Below are positions 22,301-34,246 of a stretch of DNA of 64,000 nucleotides, piece by piece. Within the stretch, counting starts at the first letter, position 1. Every line of letters starts with the position of its first letter. The position numbers were made by a program, and so were the translations under genes. The notes beneath the pieces are model-generated. The model saw only the letters and a program-made list of their open reading frames with translations, was not told where the DNA came from and did no database searches. The stretch is from Allium sativum. Lineage: Eukaryota > Streptophyta > Magnoliopsida > Asparagales > Amaryllidaceae. Location: assembly GCA_030737875.1 (NCBI GenBank), contig CM060911.1:51415001-51479000 (forward strand), read 5' to 3'.

Positions 22301-24530
22301 ATATAGTTTATTCGAATAGAATTAAAGGAGTAAATCAAATATAGTTTATTCGAATAGAATTAAAGGAGTTAATCGAATATAGTTTATTCGGATAGAATCA
22401 AAGGAGTAAATCGAATATAGTTTATTCGAATAGAATTAAAGGAGTAAATCGAATTTATTTTATTCGAATGGAATTAAAGGAGTTAATCGAATATAGTTTA
22501 TTCGAATAGAATTAAAGGAGTTAATTGAATTTAGTTTATTCGAATAGAGTTAAAGGAGTTATCGAATATAGTTTATTCGATGAAAGGTTTTCGAATCTAG
22601 TTATTCGAAAGAGAGATTATCGAATATAGTTATTCGAAGGGAGGAGTTATCGAATAGAGATTTATTCGAAAGAGAGTTACGTAAGGAAGTTTGTTAAAGG
22701 TTTAAAAGATAAACTTTGACTATTTCGAAGTTAAAACGTTGTTCAATTAAGGTCTGAGAGGTAATTATACCCCAACTTGATTGAATTCCTTCTTAACTAA
22801 GGAATGGTAAGGTTTGATAGTGAATGATGGTTAAGTGAATTTATTAAATGGTTGGAGTTGGCATGGCGATGTTTTATTTAGACATCTGTTTAAATCCAAT
22901 GAAGGAGCTTTGGAAATGTCTTTCCAAATAAGAAAACATAAATGTTTTCTAATACAGGAAATGGAAATGTTTTCAATTGTTAATAACATATATTTTCTAA
23001 AATTAGAAAATAAGAAATGTTGAATATATGGAAACAGGAAATGACAAATGAAATAAATTAATGATAAATTAATTTAAAGGATAAAATTTGATTGGTGATT
23101 GATCGATGTAATTTCCATCTGGAAATAAGAGCATTGTTTGCACACGTGTTTTTCTTTGATAGTTAACTCATCGACTATTGAAGTTTTCGACCATTTTAAC
23201 ATTGTTAATATGGAGAGACCGATTGGATTATTATCCGGAGAGCCACTCCGTAATGGCATAAGCATTGCGAATCATATATGCCAAAGATTATTGAAGAAGG
23301 AGTAAAGTGCAAGGGCTGTTGTATAAATCTTAGGTAAAGATTGCCTAAGATGGTTGTACTAAATAGTGCCTTCGGTTTGTCCAGTCCCAGGACGGCCTGT
23401 ATGGAAGAATGTCTGACAGAGTATATTTAATAGATCGCGTAAGTTGATCTCTTCAAACATATTTACATTTGGTGGCGGAGGAATTCGTTTATCTTAGCTG
23501 TATACCCATGGTATTTTTGGGGAAATCAATTTGTGATTTGGGGGGTATGACAATGTGACATTCAAAGTGAATAAACGTGTGATCTGTCAGAGATAAGCGT
23601 GGCCTTTAGCCTCACAACTGGGAAATGAAAAAAATCGGGTAGGCAGCATGGCTATGTAGGTCGCACCTTTTAGAGTGCATAATCCCCTGATCTAGAGTTT
23701 CGTTTACTTCTAAAAATCTATTGTCGATGTTGTCCCATTCGAGAAACGGTTCCTGATCCCAACAGTTGGTGATATACATTTGATACACTCAAGGGAAATA
23801 AGTGGTCGGTCATGTGTGGCCGGGTTGCAAGATGTTCTTGTTGAACCCAGTGTATTCCTCTCTAGAGGTACACTAGCGAAAGGTGGTTCCATACCTTGTC
23901 ATAGTTGGAAATCCATTACCCAATACGTGCTTGCGGTTTTGATTGTATACTATATATGTAGAACGTGAGATGAAAGCGTTTCTGCTAGATGATTATTATA
24001 TTGTGGTTGATAGACACTATTATAATATCAATGAGTTTTGATATAAACATTATTTAGGATTCTCATAAGGGAAAAACCTGTTCCGTTATACTACGTGATC
24101 TTATGAGATATCGTTTAATGGCTCAAACTGTTTTAAACCGTTTTACTCATACCAGTCCCATGACTGACCCGGAGTTTTTTTTTCCCCTAAACTCATGGGT
24201 GCCCAATTTTGTACGGGCAGTCAAGAAGTCACGATTTTACAGATATACTTGAAGAGCTTGGAGCAGGAGGCTTCAGGATTATATAGCTATAGTTATTTCT
24301 GCTTTTATTTCAAGGATATGTTATCTATTATATGTTGTTCGTTCCGCTGTGAGATTCATGTTACTCTGATGTTGTATCTTCTTCTTCTTCTTCTTCTATT
24401 CTAAGTTTCTATCTTATCTATTCTCAGCCTCTAACTTCTTTCTATTAACTTTCCGGTATTTTTCGATGTTTGGTTATTCATCGTTGAGTTTATGGCGATA
24501 ACCAAAGTCGACAAAAACTGGGTCGTTACA
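19363..24530 (+). repeat. LARD-2 5' LTR, missing its first ~320 bp
   Basis: It aligns with 26308-31612 from AAATGAATATA onwards. It holds a LARD-2-specific block (about 19680-20880), a region shared with LARD-1 (about 20950-21500), hairpin arrays (21590-22680) and a tail ending GGGTCGTTACA. No gene is supported. Confidence 0.88.
21590..22680 (+). repeat. Hairpin minisatellite arrays (LARD-2 5' LTR)
   Basis: AAATAAATA-type inverted repeats (about 21640-21900) are followed by TCGAATA/TATTCGA units. The most regular part (about 22245-22585) has nine 38-bp units, each holding TCGAATATAGTTTATTCGA, a 7-bp-stem hairpin, plus the spacer ATAGAATTAAAGGAGTAAA. The partner LTR has about eleven units. 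Confidence 0.88.
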
Positions 24531-25989
24531 GTTGGTATCAGAGCTTAAGGTTAAGTAATTACCTTGGCTCTGTGGCGTGACTCAGTAGAGATAGGGTTAG
24601 TAATACCCTGTATTGAGTTTGAGTGTGTGTATACGAAGCGTATTTGTTATTCAATATAAAATGGTTTTATATTGTGGAGATTTATTGATTGAGTGGCTTA
24701 TGAATTTCTGATGGATCAGTTTGATCCACTGTATCGATAGGAGTTACTAAACACTTGAATACGATGAACCGACATGGTATGTTTTGCAAAGAGGGTAAAC
24801 AAAATAATTTTACCCAAATTATATTTTGATATCAAAAATTGATATTGAAATGGATATAATATATTGGATATATTGGTTGTTATTATAATCGAGTAAGATT
24901 ATAAATTAAATGGTTATGTAATTAACCCATCATAATTCATATAAGTGAAATATATGAAAGCAGATGAATTGAATTTGAATTTAAATCAAAACTGGAATTA
25001 AAACCCTGGAAATTTGAAAGGTGTTGTAAATGGAATTGGAATAAATATATGAGAATTTTAAAATCTTGGGAGATTGTTTAGAGAATGATATTTTGAATTG
25101 ATTTCCAAATGGAGGAGTTTAAGAAATGAGGTTTGAAAGCTGATATAGTATTGAACTCACTTCGATTACTAGGAAATAACTCTGATGATGTTGGCCACAT
25201 CATCAATGTTCATTTTCGAGTTGTAAGTGACGGATTACTACCAAAGAAATTGTTTTTGAAATAGTTTAGAAAAAAAAGTTGTTTTGAACTTCAGAAGGGA
25301 ATATTCGATTTTTGAAAAGTAAAGCTATTTAAAACTCCCAGGAAAAGATTGTTTGAATTAAAGCCGATTAAGTGGAAATTGAACTGAAATGTGCAAAAGC
25401 GAATTGAAGATGAATTGGATTAAAATGTTATCGAAAAATGTGGATTTATGTGATCGGAATTTGAAATGGAACCAGATTAGTGGATTTAAGAGTTTGGAAT
25501 CGAAATGAAATTCGACATTAGTATAAGCGAATGATTTGGTTTGAGAATGAATTGATTGGAGTTTGGTTGGGATAACATTGGTATATGCTGAATTAACAGC
25601 AGATGGAAGTGATAAAGTTGATATCCCCGACAAAAAAGGTACAAGTTACATTTGGTATAAGCCTGAGATTTATGAGCCGATTTGGTAAGCTGCTTAGCTG
25701 TTTGATTTTCTTTTGGCTTGGAGATGGCCCAGAGAGGCGAGTTGTAGTTGTACCGATTGACCAGTACAAAGGAGGTGCTGGCGGAATTTTTTGAAAACTT
25801 AAAGTGTTAGAGAATTTTCAGAAATTTTGGAAACTTTGGTTAATAAGAATGAATTAACAATTTAATTGAAATTAAATTGGTTCAGTTGAAACTGAAGTTA
25901 AAGAAGTAAAAATAATTTTTAACTAGTCGATAGGGTTTGTTTTCTACCTTAGCAATTTCGAGGATGAAATTATTTTAAGTGGGGAAGAA
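24531..25989 (+). mobile_element. LARD-2 internal core, non-coding
   Basis: Begins with the primer binding site TGGTATCAGAGC (24533-24544) and the same leader as LARD-1. It ends with AATTTCGAGGATGAAATT and the purine tract AGTGGGGAAGAA (25979-25989). No gag or pol motif is visible. Phrases shared with the LARD-1 core (for example CCAGTACAAAGGAGGTGCTG, near 25760 and 10315) show common descent. Confidence 0.85.
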
Positions 25990-28900
25990 TGTAACGATCT
26001 GCATTTTTCAATGACATAATTAATTTATTTAACTATTTAAATAGTGAATTAGAGAATTTAAATGGTCGGTTAATTAAATAATATAGAATATTTAATTAAA
26101 ATAAATAATAGAATAACATATTTAATTCAGAAATAATCAAAAAGAGTGGAATTCACAATATTGGGTAAATTGGATTATTTAAAATATATAATTCAGTTTG
26201 GAATTGAACTTGAATAACGAATATATTTAAATAAATTCAATTTGAACGTATAATTATATTTTTATTATAATCAAGCTCGAAATGGTACGACAGTTCGCGA
26301 TTTGGCGATTCGAACTTAAATGAATATATAGAAGCCGTTTTATGTCGTATTTCTGTGAAACAAGAAACGTTCAGAGCTGGTGAAGTATATTTTTCTAATG
26401 GAAGAGAAAAATTGAGATTTCGTCGTGTAGATTTTGATTTATGTCCAAATCAAATTTTAGAAAAGTCGCTATAGAATTCCTTTATAATTTGTAACGCTTT
26501 ATTTACGTAATAAAATGGTTTTCAATATAATTAAATATTGGTTTCGAATTGGGACAAATCCTTTTGGGCATAGTGATAATTTAGTTTTTAGAATTTTACT
26601 ATAATTTTTAATTAATTAAATACGCAACTTTTTATTTGGAGTATTTTGCACCCTATATCAATATTTTAGGTTTTCACAACATGAGAGAATGTACCGATAT
26701 TATTATATTTTTAGGATCATGACACCTCGCTGGACACGACCGTGTTCTCATTTCCATCCATAGCGGCTCGGACACGAACGAAATTTTACGAAATGGTACC
26801 TTTAATAAATATCTAAAATAAAACATTGGACATATACATGAAATGAAATAGAAGTACATGCTTGCTTGTGACTTGGTTCATTCACGGAAAGAAGGGAACA
26901 AATATTTCAGCCCTTAAACAAAGAAAATAAGGTCATCAAAACAACATGTCACTCAGCTATTTGTATGGATAAAAAGGAAAGGCTGCATTAACATCAACAT
27001 GCCCCATTCTCTCCCTTGCAGCGAAACAGCACTTAAATGGAAATCGAGATCTAAAAATCCATAAATCCTAAAACTAAAATATAGGCGAAAGCTCACGGTT
27101 TCATTTACTTTTCTTTCGTTGGTTTTCCACTTGTGCACGGCGTTAGTAGTTGTACTAAGAAGAACGGTGAAGAGAGGGGGAACTGTGATGTTTCGAAAGT
27201 GGAGAATGTGCGTTTAAGACTGGGACTGGATGTACAGAAGGGGGGTTGTTTGTAAATAAAGTGTTGACTTTTACTGCTAAGACCTGCGCTGCTAGGGTAT
27301 GTAACGATTGTAAGAAGGGGAGATGTAAACTGGTACAGGCGTTTCAAAAGAGAGAAGTGGAGTTGTTTTCATTTTAGTGAAGTAGAGAGGAGGGACGTGA
27401 GATGTTTTATATGGGAAGAGTGGAAAAGCGGTGGTGTTTGCATTGGATGGTAGTGTGTGTAGTAGGGGGACGGTTTCAGAAATGTTGGAGTGGGATGTAT
27501 TGGTTTGTATGTTTGGTGAGCGGGTGATGGATCGAAGTATAGATGTGGCAATGGAGTTGATGAATAACAGGAGAGGAGCTTACAGATATCTTTTTGTTGG
27601 AAGAAGAAGTATCAGAATAAATGGGTCGTGGGTTTTATTGATCACGAGGTGGGCTTATTTTTAAAAAAGATGTAAAACCCAGTATTTTTAAATGAAAAGA
27701 AAAATTCCCAAACAAAGGGGACCTGGTGAATTAGCAAGAATGCAGTGAGTTTTACTCCTATCGTGCGTATGAAGAAGAACGCCATTCAAATACGAGTCAG
27801 TGAAGAATAAAGTGGATGGGCCTTTTTAAATTATGGTAAAAGCCCAAACAAATTTGAATTAGTTTAATTATATATTTAAAATGTGCATTAACTTGAAATT
27901 ATTGTATCTGGCTCATACGATATCGAAATTCAGCAAAACAAGATCCGTTAGGATCGTAGGGACGAGGGCTACCCAATGGAACTGACTGGGAGTGAATCGA
28001 AGCTCGTTACAATTTATAGCGATGAATCAATAGACGCAAATCGTTATTTAACAGTTAACGCGAAATGTGAGTTAAACTCACCAACTCTGAACAGTTATAT
28101 TTGTGTAACGTATTTTTAGAACTGTTAAATCATCTGTTGATTGCTGGTGTGTTAACTGTTTTGTTGAATTGCTTGTGTATTGGTTGAAAATATAGATAAC
28201 GATATTTATATAAATCGTTAATCAAATATTGATTCTGTTTATCAGAATATTTCATATCGAAATGAAATCGATGTTATTATGTTGATTAACATCTGCTGGT
28301 TGGAGGGACCCAACTGGGTTCCTCAGTATTTAAATATTGTTTTGTTTCATATATTGTGATATATAATCAGTTGATGGTTATGTGTGTATAAATGATATCG
28401 ATCATTGTGATTTGGTATTTTAAATACCGTAAGAAATACTAGGATGTAAAAAGAAAATTTTCAACGTATATATTTGAAAAGAATTTTATTTATAAAATCA
28501 ATATATTTTATAAAAGGACGAAATAATTATAAAATCAAAGGATTTTATAAAGGGATTATTTATCATTTGATAAATAAATAAAAGGAATATTTATTTAGAA
28601 ATAAATAGAATTATAAAGGAAATATTTATTTAGAAAACAAATAGAATTATACAGGAATATTTATTTATAGGAAATAAATAGAATATTATAAAGGAGAAAT
28701 TTATTTCTTAAATAAATAGAAAGATGAAAAGGAAATATTTATTTGTTAAATAAATAGAAAAGATAAAAAAATATTTATTTTTTAAATAAATAGAATTGAA
28801 AAGGGAATAGTTATTTGTTAAGTAAACAATTAGAAAAGGAAATGATTCAAAGGAGAAAATTCAAAGGAATAAATCAAAGGAGTTAAATCAAAAGAGTAAA

Positions 28901-31612
28901 TCGAAAAGGGATAATCGAAATGAGTAAATCGAATATTAGTTATTCGATTAGAGTTAATCGAATAGAGTACATGAGTTAGAGTTGACCAGTTAGAGTTAAC
29001 CAATAGAATAATTAAATAGAGTTAATCGAATTAGAATAAATCGATTAGAGTTACTCGAAAAAGGATTATCGAATATTAGTTATTCGAATCGAGTTAAAAG
29101 GAGTTATCAAATATTAGTTATTCGAATCGAGTTAAAAGGAGTTATCGAATATTAGTTATTCGAATCGAGTTAAAAGGAGTTATCGAATATAGTTATTCGA
29201 AAGGAGTAAATCGAATATAGTTTATTCGAATAGAATCAAAGGAGTAAATCGAATATAGTTTATTCGAATAGAATTAAAGGAGTAAATCGAATATAGTTTA
29301 TTCGAATAGAATTAAAGGAGTAAACCGAATATAGTTTATTCAAATAGAATTAAAGGAGTAAATCGAATATAGTTTATTCGAATAGAATTAAAGGAGTTAA
29401 TCGAATATAGTTTATTCGGATAGAATTAAAGGAGTAAATCTAATATAGTTCATTTGAATAGAATTAAAGGAGTAAATCGAATATAGTTTATTCGAATAGA
29501 ATTAAAGGAGTTAATCGAATATAGTTTATTCGAATAGAATTAAAGGAGTTAATCGAAATAGTTTATTCGAATAGAGTTAAAGGAGTTATCGAATATAGTT
29601 TATTCGAAGAAAGATTTTCGAATCTAGTTATTCGAAAGAGAGATTATCGAATATAGTTGTTCTAAGGGAGAAGTTATCGAATAGAGATTTATTCGAAAGA
29701 AGTTATGTAAGGAAGTTCGTTAAAGGTTTAAAAGATAAACTTTGACTATTTCGAAGTTAAGACGTTGATCAGTTAAGGTCTGAGAGGTAATTATACCCCA
29801 ACTTGATTAACTTCCTTCTTAACTAAGGAATGGTAAGGTTTGATAGTGAATGATGGTAAGGTGAATTTATTAAATGGTTGGAGTTGGCATAGCGATGTTT
29901 TATTTAAACATCTGTTTAAATCCAATGAAGGAGCTTTGGAAATGTTTTTCCAAATAAGAAATCAGAAATGTTTTCTAATATAGGAAATAGGAAATGGAAA
30001 TGTTTTCCATTGTTAATAACGTATATTTTCTAAAATTAGAAAATAAGAAATGTTGAATATATGGAAACAGGAAATAACAAATGAAATAAATTAATGATAA
30101 ATTAATTTAAAGGATAAAAGTTGATTGATGATTGATCGATGTAATTTCCATCTGGAAATAAGATCGTTGTTTGCACACGTGTTTTTCTTTGATAGTTAAC
30201 TCATCTATTATTGAAGTTTTCAACCATTTTAACGTTGTTAATATGGAGAGACTAGTTGGATTATTATCCGAAGAACCCCTCCGTATTGGCATAAGCGTTG
30301 CGAATCATATATGCCAAAGAAAATTGAAGACGGAGTAAAGTGCAAGGGCTGTTGTATAAATCTTAGGTAAAGATTGCCTAAGTTGGTTGTACTGAATAGT
30401 GCCTTCTGTTTGTCCACTCCCAGGATGACCTATATGGAAGAATGTCTGACAGAGTATATTTAATAGATCACGTAAGTTGATCTCTTCAAACGTATTTACG
30501 TTTAGTGGCGGAGGAATTCGTTTCTCTTAGCTGTATACCCATGGTATTTTTGGAGAAATCAATTTGTGATTTGGCGGGTATGACGATGTGACATTCAAAG
30601 TGAATAAACGTGTGATCTATCAGAGATAAGCGTGGCCTCTAGCCTCACAACTGGGAAATGAAAAAAATCAGGCAGGCAACATAGCTATGTAGGTCGCACC
30701 TATTAGGGTGTATAATCACCTGATCTAGAGTTTCATTTACTTCTAAAAATCTATTGTCGATGTTGTCCCATTCGGGAAAGGTTGCTGATCCCAACCATTG
30801 GTGATATACATTCGATACACTCAAGCAAAATGAGTGGTCGGTCATGTGTGGCCGGGTTGCAAGATGTTCTTGTTGAACCCAGTGTATTCCTCTCTAGAGG
30901 TACACTAGCGAAAGGTGGTTCCATACCTTGTCATAGTTGGAAATCCATTACCTAATACATGCTTGCGGTTTTGATTGTATACTATATATGTAGAACGAGA
31001 GATGAAAGCGTTTCTGCTAGATGATTATTATATTGTGGTTGATAGACACAATTATAATATCAATGAGTTTTGATATAAAGATTATTTAGGATTCTCATAA
31101 GGGAAAAACTCGTTCCATTATACGGCCCTGTCTTATGAGATATCGTTTAATGGCTCAAACTGTTTTAAACTGTTTTACTCATACCAGTCCATGACTGACC
31201 CGGAGTTTATTTTGTTTTGTTTTCCCTAAACTCTTGGGTGCCCAATTTTGTTCGGGCAGTCAAGAAGTCAGGATTTTACAGATATACTTGAAAAGCTTAG
31301 AGCAGGAGGCTTCAGGATTATATAGCTATAGTTATTTCTGCTGTGTTGTAAGTATTGTACTCTGATAATGTTACTGTATACATGTACTAATTTTATTTCA
31401 AGGATATGTTATCTATTATATGTTGTTCGTTCCGCTGTGAGATTCGTGTTACTCTGATGTTGTATCTTCTTCTTCATCTATTCTAAGTTTCTATCTTATC
31501 TATTCTCACCCTCTAACTTCTTTCTATTAACTTTCCGGTATTTTTCGATGTTTGGTTAGTCATCGTTGAGTTTATGGCGATAACCAAAGTCGACAAAAAT
31601 CGGGTCGTTACA
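25990..31612 (+). repeat. LARD-2 3' LTR (5.62 kb), complete
   Basis: Runs from TGTAACGATCTGC to GGGTCGTTACA. The next bases, ATTAC, would be the target duplication, but the left copy is lost with the truncated 5' end. Hairpin arrays lie at about 28500-29700. Confidence 0.9.
28500..29700 (+). repeat. Hairpin minisatellite arrays (LARD-2 3' LTR)
   Basis: Same unit types and order as 21590-22680. The 38-bp TCGAATATAGTTTATTCGA unit occurs about eleven times (29200-29605) against nine in the 5' LTR, so the array length changed after insertion. Confidence 0.87.
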
Positions 31613-31880
31613 ATTACTGATATTTCTTTTAGAATCATGTTGTTTCACAATCAACTTTTCAGATTCAAGTAATTTGATTTTGGTTTAAGTCTCAAAAATT
31701 TCAAATTCAAAATGTTTTTGCTATTCAGACTCGAGTTTTTCAAAATTCTTGAATTTCTCAATTTCACTTTCTTACTCTTTTCAAAATCAAATCAGTTTTT
31801 AATTAGCTTTCTATTTCATCATATTCACGTTTGGAATTTTTGGTAGTCTTAAAATTTTCAAAGGGTTTTTTTTACTACAA
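31613..31880 (-). pseudogene. SV1 gag fragment (coiled-coil part)
   Basis: The minus strand reads charged, Glu/Lys-rich pieces such as ESEIEKFKNFEKLESE and LLESEKLIVKQHDSK with scattered stops, matching in character the gag coiled-coil region at 47290-47600. It is bounded by the right end of LARD-2 and the left end of the MULE. The last nine bases before the MULE, TTACTACAA (31872-31880), are the likely left target duplication. Confidence 0.6.
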
Positions 31881-32278
31881 GGGCTTACTAATGTTATACA
31901 ATTTTTTTCTAGGACACGAGTTGCCAATAAATACTTTCCAGGACATTTATCATTCACCGCCTCTATTTCACAAAAGCCTAATTCCTAAATCGCTCGAATC
32001 AGCACTTTCAACCGTTACCAAAACAAAATTTCAACAAAATTGATCTTTTCCATATTGATTATAGTTTTAATGATTATTTCAAATTATTACACTGCTTATA
32101 AACCTTTTTTGCAAAATATGTAAAAAAGATAAATAATACTATCTTTTTGTACACATTATTGTGCATGTATGATATTGTTTGGATTATATAGCATTTAATT
32201 TCCAGTTAGTAACGTTTACATACACTACTATACTATTTTAAACATCCTAATCTAATAATAAGATTTTCATGAATGCAG

Positions 32279-33357
32279 GAACAATCTGACCATGAACAAC
32301 ATGAACCAACTACTACAAAAATACAAACAGAGTCTGACGAAGAAAATACACAGTCTGATAATCAAAGTGAGGACACTAGTAATGAGTTGGATAATGAAGA
32401 CAAAAATAGTGAGGAAACAAATACAAACTTAGATGAAGCAGATAACTATGAAGTCGTGGAAACAGGGACAAAAAGAAAAAGCAACAGTACACTGGCACAT
32501 ATAGATGCAATTTAGATGCAATGTACAAAGTAATGTCAGTAATTAAAAAGAAAATATTCTTTCTCCGGAAGCAAAAGATTTCATAGAGAAAACACCTTTT
32601 AAAAACATTTTTAAATTTTTTCTCAACAATTCAAAATCAAGAAATGATATAAGAAAATGTGCTTCAAATCTAGATGATATAGTTACTTCTTTTGATGTTA
32701 CTGAAAATGCTTTTAAAGTGGGAGACAAAATAATTGCTATATCCACTATGCATAACAGAACATTATAAAATTAAAGTGCTTATTTCATAGAAAATGCTTT
32801 TAAAGTGCGACAACTAGTGATCAGCCTACTGTTTTGCACCTATTTTATAACGTGTTTATATTTTTTATAAATTTTTTTTCAATTACTCCGGAAAGCAGTA
32901 GTCAACACAATAAATAGGGAGTTACAAGTAGATGGCAGAAAACCATTCTAAAAAAAAAAATCAGTGATACATAATGTTGACTGTGCTCAACAAAATATCG
33001 GGTAATTTCAAGCAATTTAATTTTCAAACATTTCTCAAATAGTCGAAAATTTTATGTAATGATTAAAAGTTACTACTAACTTGATTTTCTCTAACAGATA
33101 AATTTTTAATAATTTCCTGATATTAAGGTACAAATTGTTTTTTTTTCTAAAGTAGTGCTTTTTTGCATGATCGTAATACTAATTAAATGGAATGCAGGTT
33201 CGACTGTGGAATATTTATAATGATTTTTATGCAAAAATTACCTCAAGGAGTACAAAATTCAACAAAAATCGGTATTGAACAAGTTGAAGAATTCAGAGCA
33301 AGTATAGCTGCCGAAATACTTATTGACGAACCTTACTGTTGGAAGTTCGAGAAGTAA
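32279..33357 (+). pseudogene. ULP1-like (C48) cysteine protease pseudogene carried by the MULE
   Basis: Three pieces can be read. The first follows a plausible splice acceptor (GAATGCAG) and encodes an acidic Glu/Asp/Asn/Ser-rich stretch ending at 32515. The second, in another frame (32553-32768), begins ILSPEAKDFIEKTPF and ends with a stop; it resembles the N-terminal domain found beside ULP1 domains in plant MULE proteins. The third (33198-33357), after another acceptor, starts FDCGIFIMIFMQKL and continues to AAEILIDEPYCWKF and a stop. DCG-(I/V)-(F/Y)-(V/I)-M is the catalytic-Cys motif of SUMO proteases. The catalytic His and Asp blocks are not visible in between. Such proteases cleave SUMO from targets in the nucleus; this copy cannot be active as read. 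Assignment of the last exon is fairly sure, of the first one inferred from position. Confidence 0.65.
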
Positions 33358-34246
33358 TGCAGCTCTGGATGAACCTTATTAACTACTAGATATTTAACTT
33401 GTTGTTTACTTTGTAATAACTGATACTAATTTGATCGTACTTGTTAGGGATTATATCTGAGTTCAGAGATTAATTACAAACTGATGATGTACTGTATTGT
33501 TATGTTTACAATGTTATCATTCAAAAGATAAATGTTGTTATCTTTTGTTTGAAAATTCAATTGCTTTTATTTGTTGGTTAAAAAAACCAATACATTAATA
33601 TTCATGTATGAATTCATATTTATGTTTGTTATTAAATATAATGCTAATATACGATCTTCATGCAAATTTAAAAAAAAAGAGTCACATAACCATCGTCTTT
33701 TACAGAAAAGATAAAAACATTTATCTTTTCTTTTAAATCCATCTTTATGTTGGTATGTATGATTAATTGATGAAATTTTTTAGTGTGTACGATTAGTTGG
33801 TAGCTTTTGTTAGTGTGTATGATTTAATTATATCAGAATTGCAATTATTTCAATTATTATATCACTACTGTTGATAGAAATTTAGAAAATAAAAAGATAA
33901 AAGTATTTATCTTTTTCAACCTATAAACCACATTACTTTATAATTTGATAGTAAAATAATTATGCAATTATTTACTAATGTATTGAAACAAAAATACATT
34001 ATAGAACACAGATACTCAAACAACATGAACCTATTAAATTTAATACATCCAACATACTAAAATTACTGGTTTTACATGAAAATATAAATGCAGTTATCTT
34101 TTAAAACATTTTCTATCAAAAAAAGAATAAATCAAATAATTGTTCATCATAACGCAGCATAAATTTAACAAAGCCAAATAAGCAAATAATCATTCAACAA
34201 AAGAACAACTTGAATAATATAAAATAAAAAGATAAAATTGAATATT
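33358..34246 (+). mobile_element. MULE non-coding segment with micro-hairpins
   Basis: AT-rich, no reading frame. It contains inverted repeats of the type AAAAGATA-loop-TATCTTTT at about 33522-33547, 33705-33730 and 33891-33917, and the left half of another at 34227-34246, where the solo LTR interrupts it. Confidence 0.7.

Larger units (their letters stand above)
19363..31612 (+). mobile_element. LARD-2: giant-LTR non-autonomous retrotransposon, 5'-truncated
   Basis: Second element of the same plan as LARD-1 but a different subfamily: 5' LTR remnant 19363-24530, core 24531-25989, 3' LTR 25990-31612. Comparison with the 3' LTR shows that about the first 320 bp of the 5' LTR are missing. LTR ends are TGTAACGATC and GGGTCGTTACA. 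The primer binding site is the unmutated TGGTATCAGAGC. No protein is encoded. The LTR tail and the block around 20950-21060 are clearly related to LARD-1, whereas the middle (19680-20900) is not. Confidence 0.88.
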
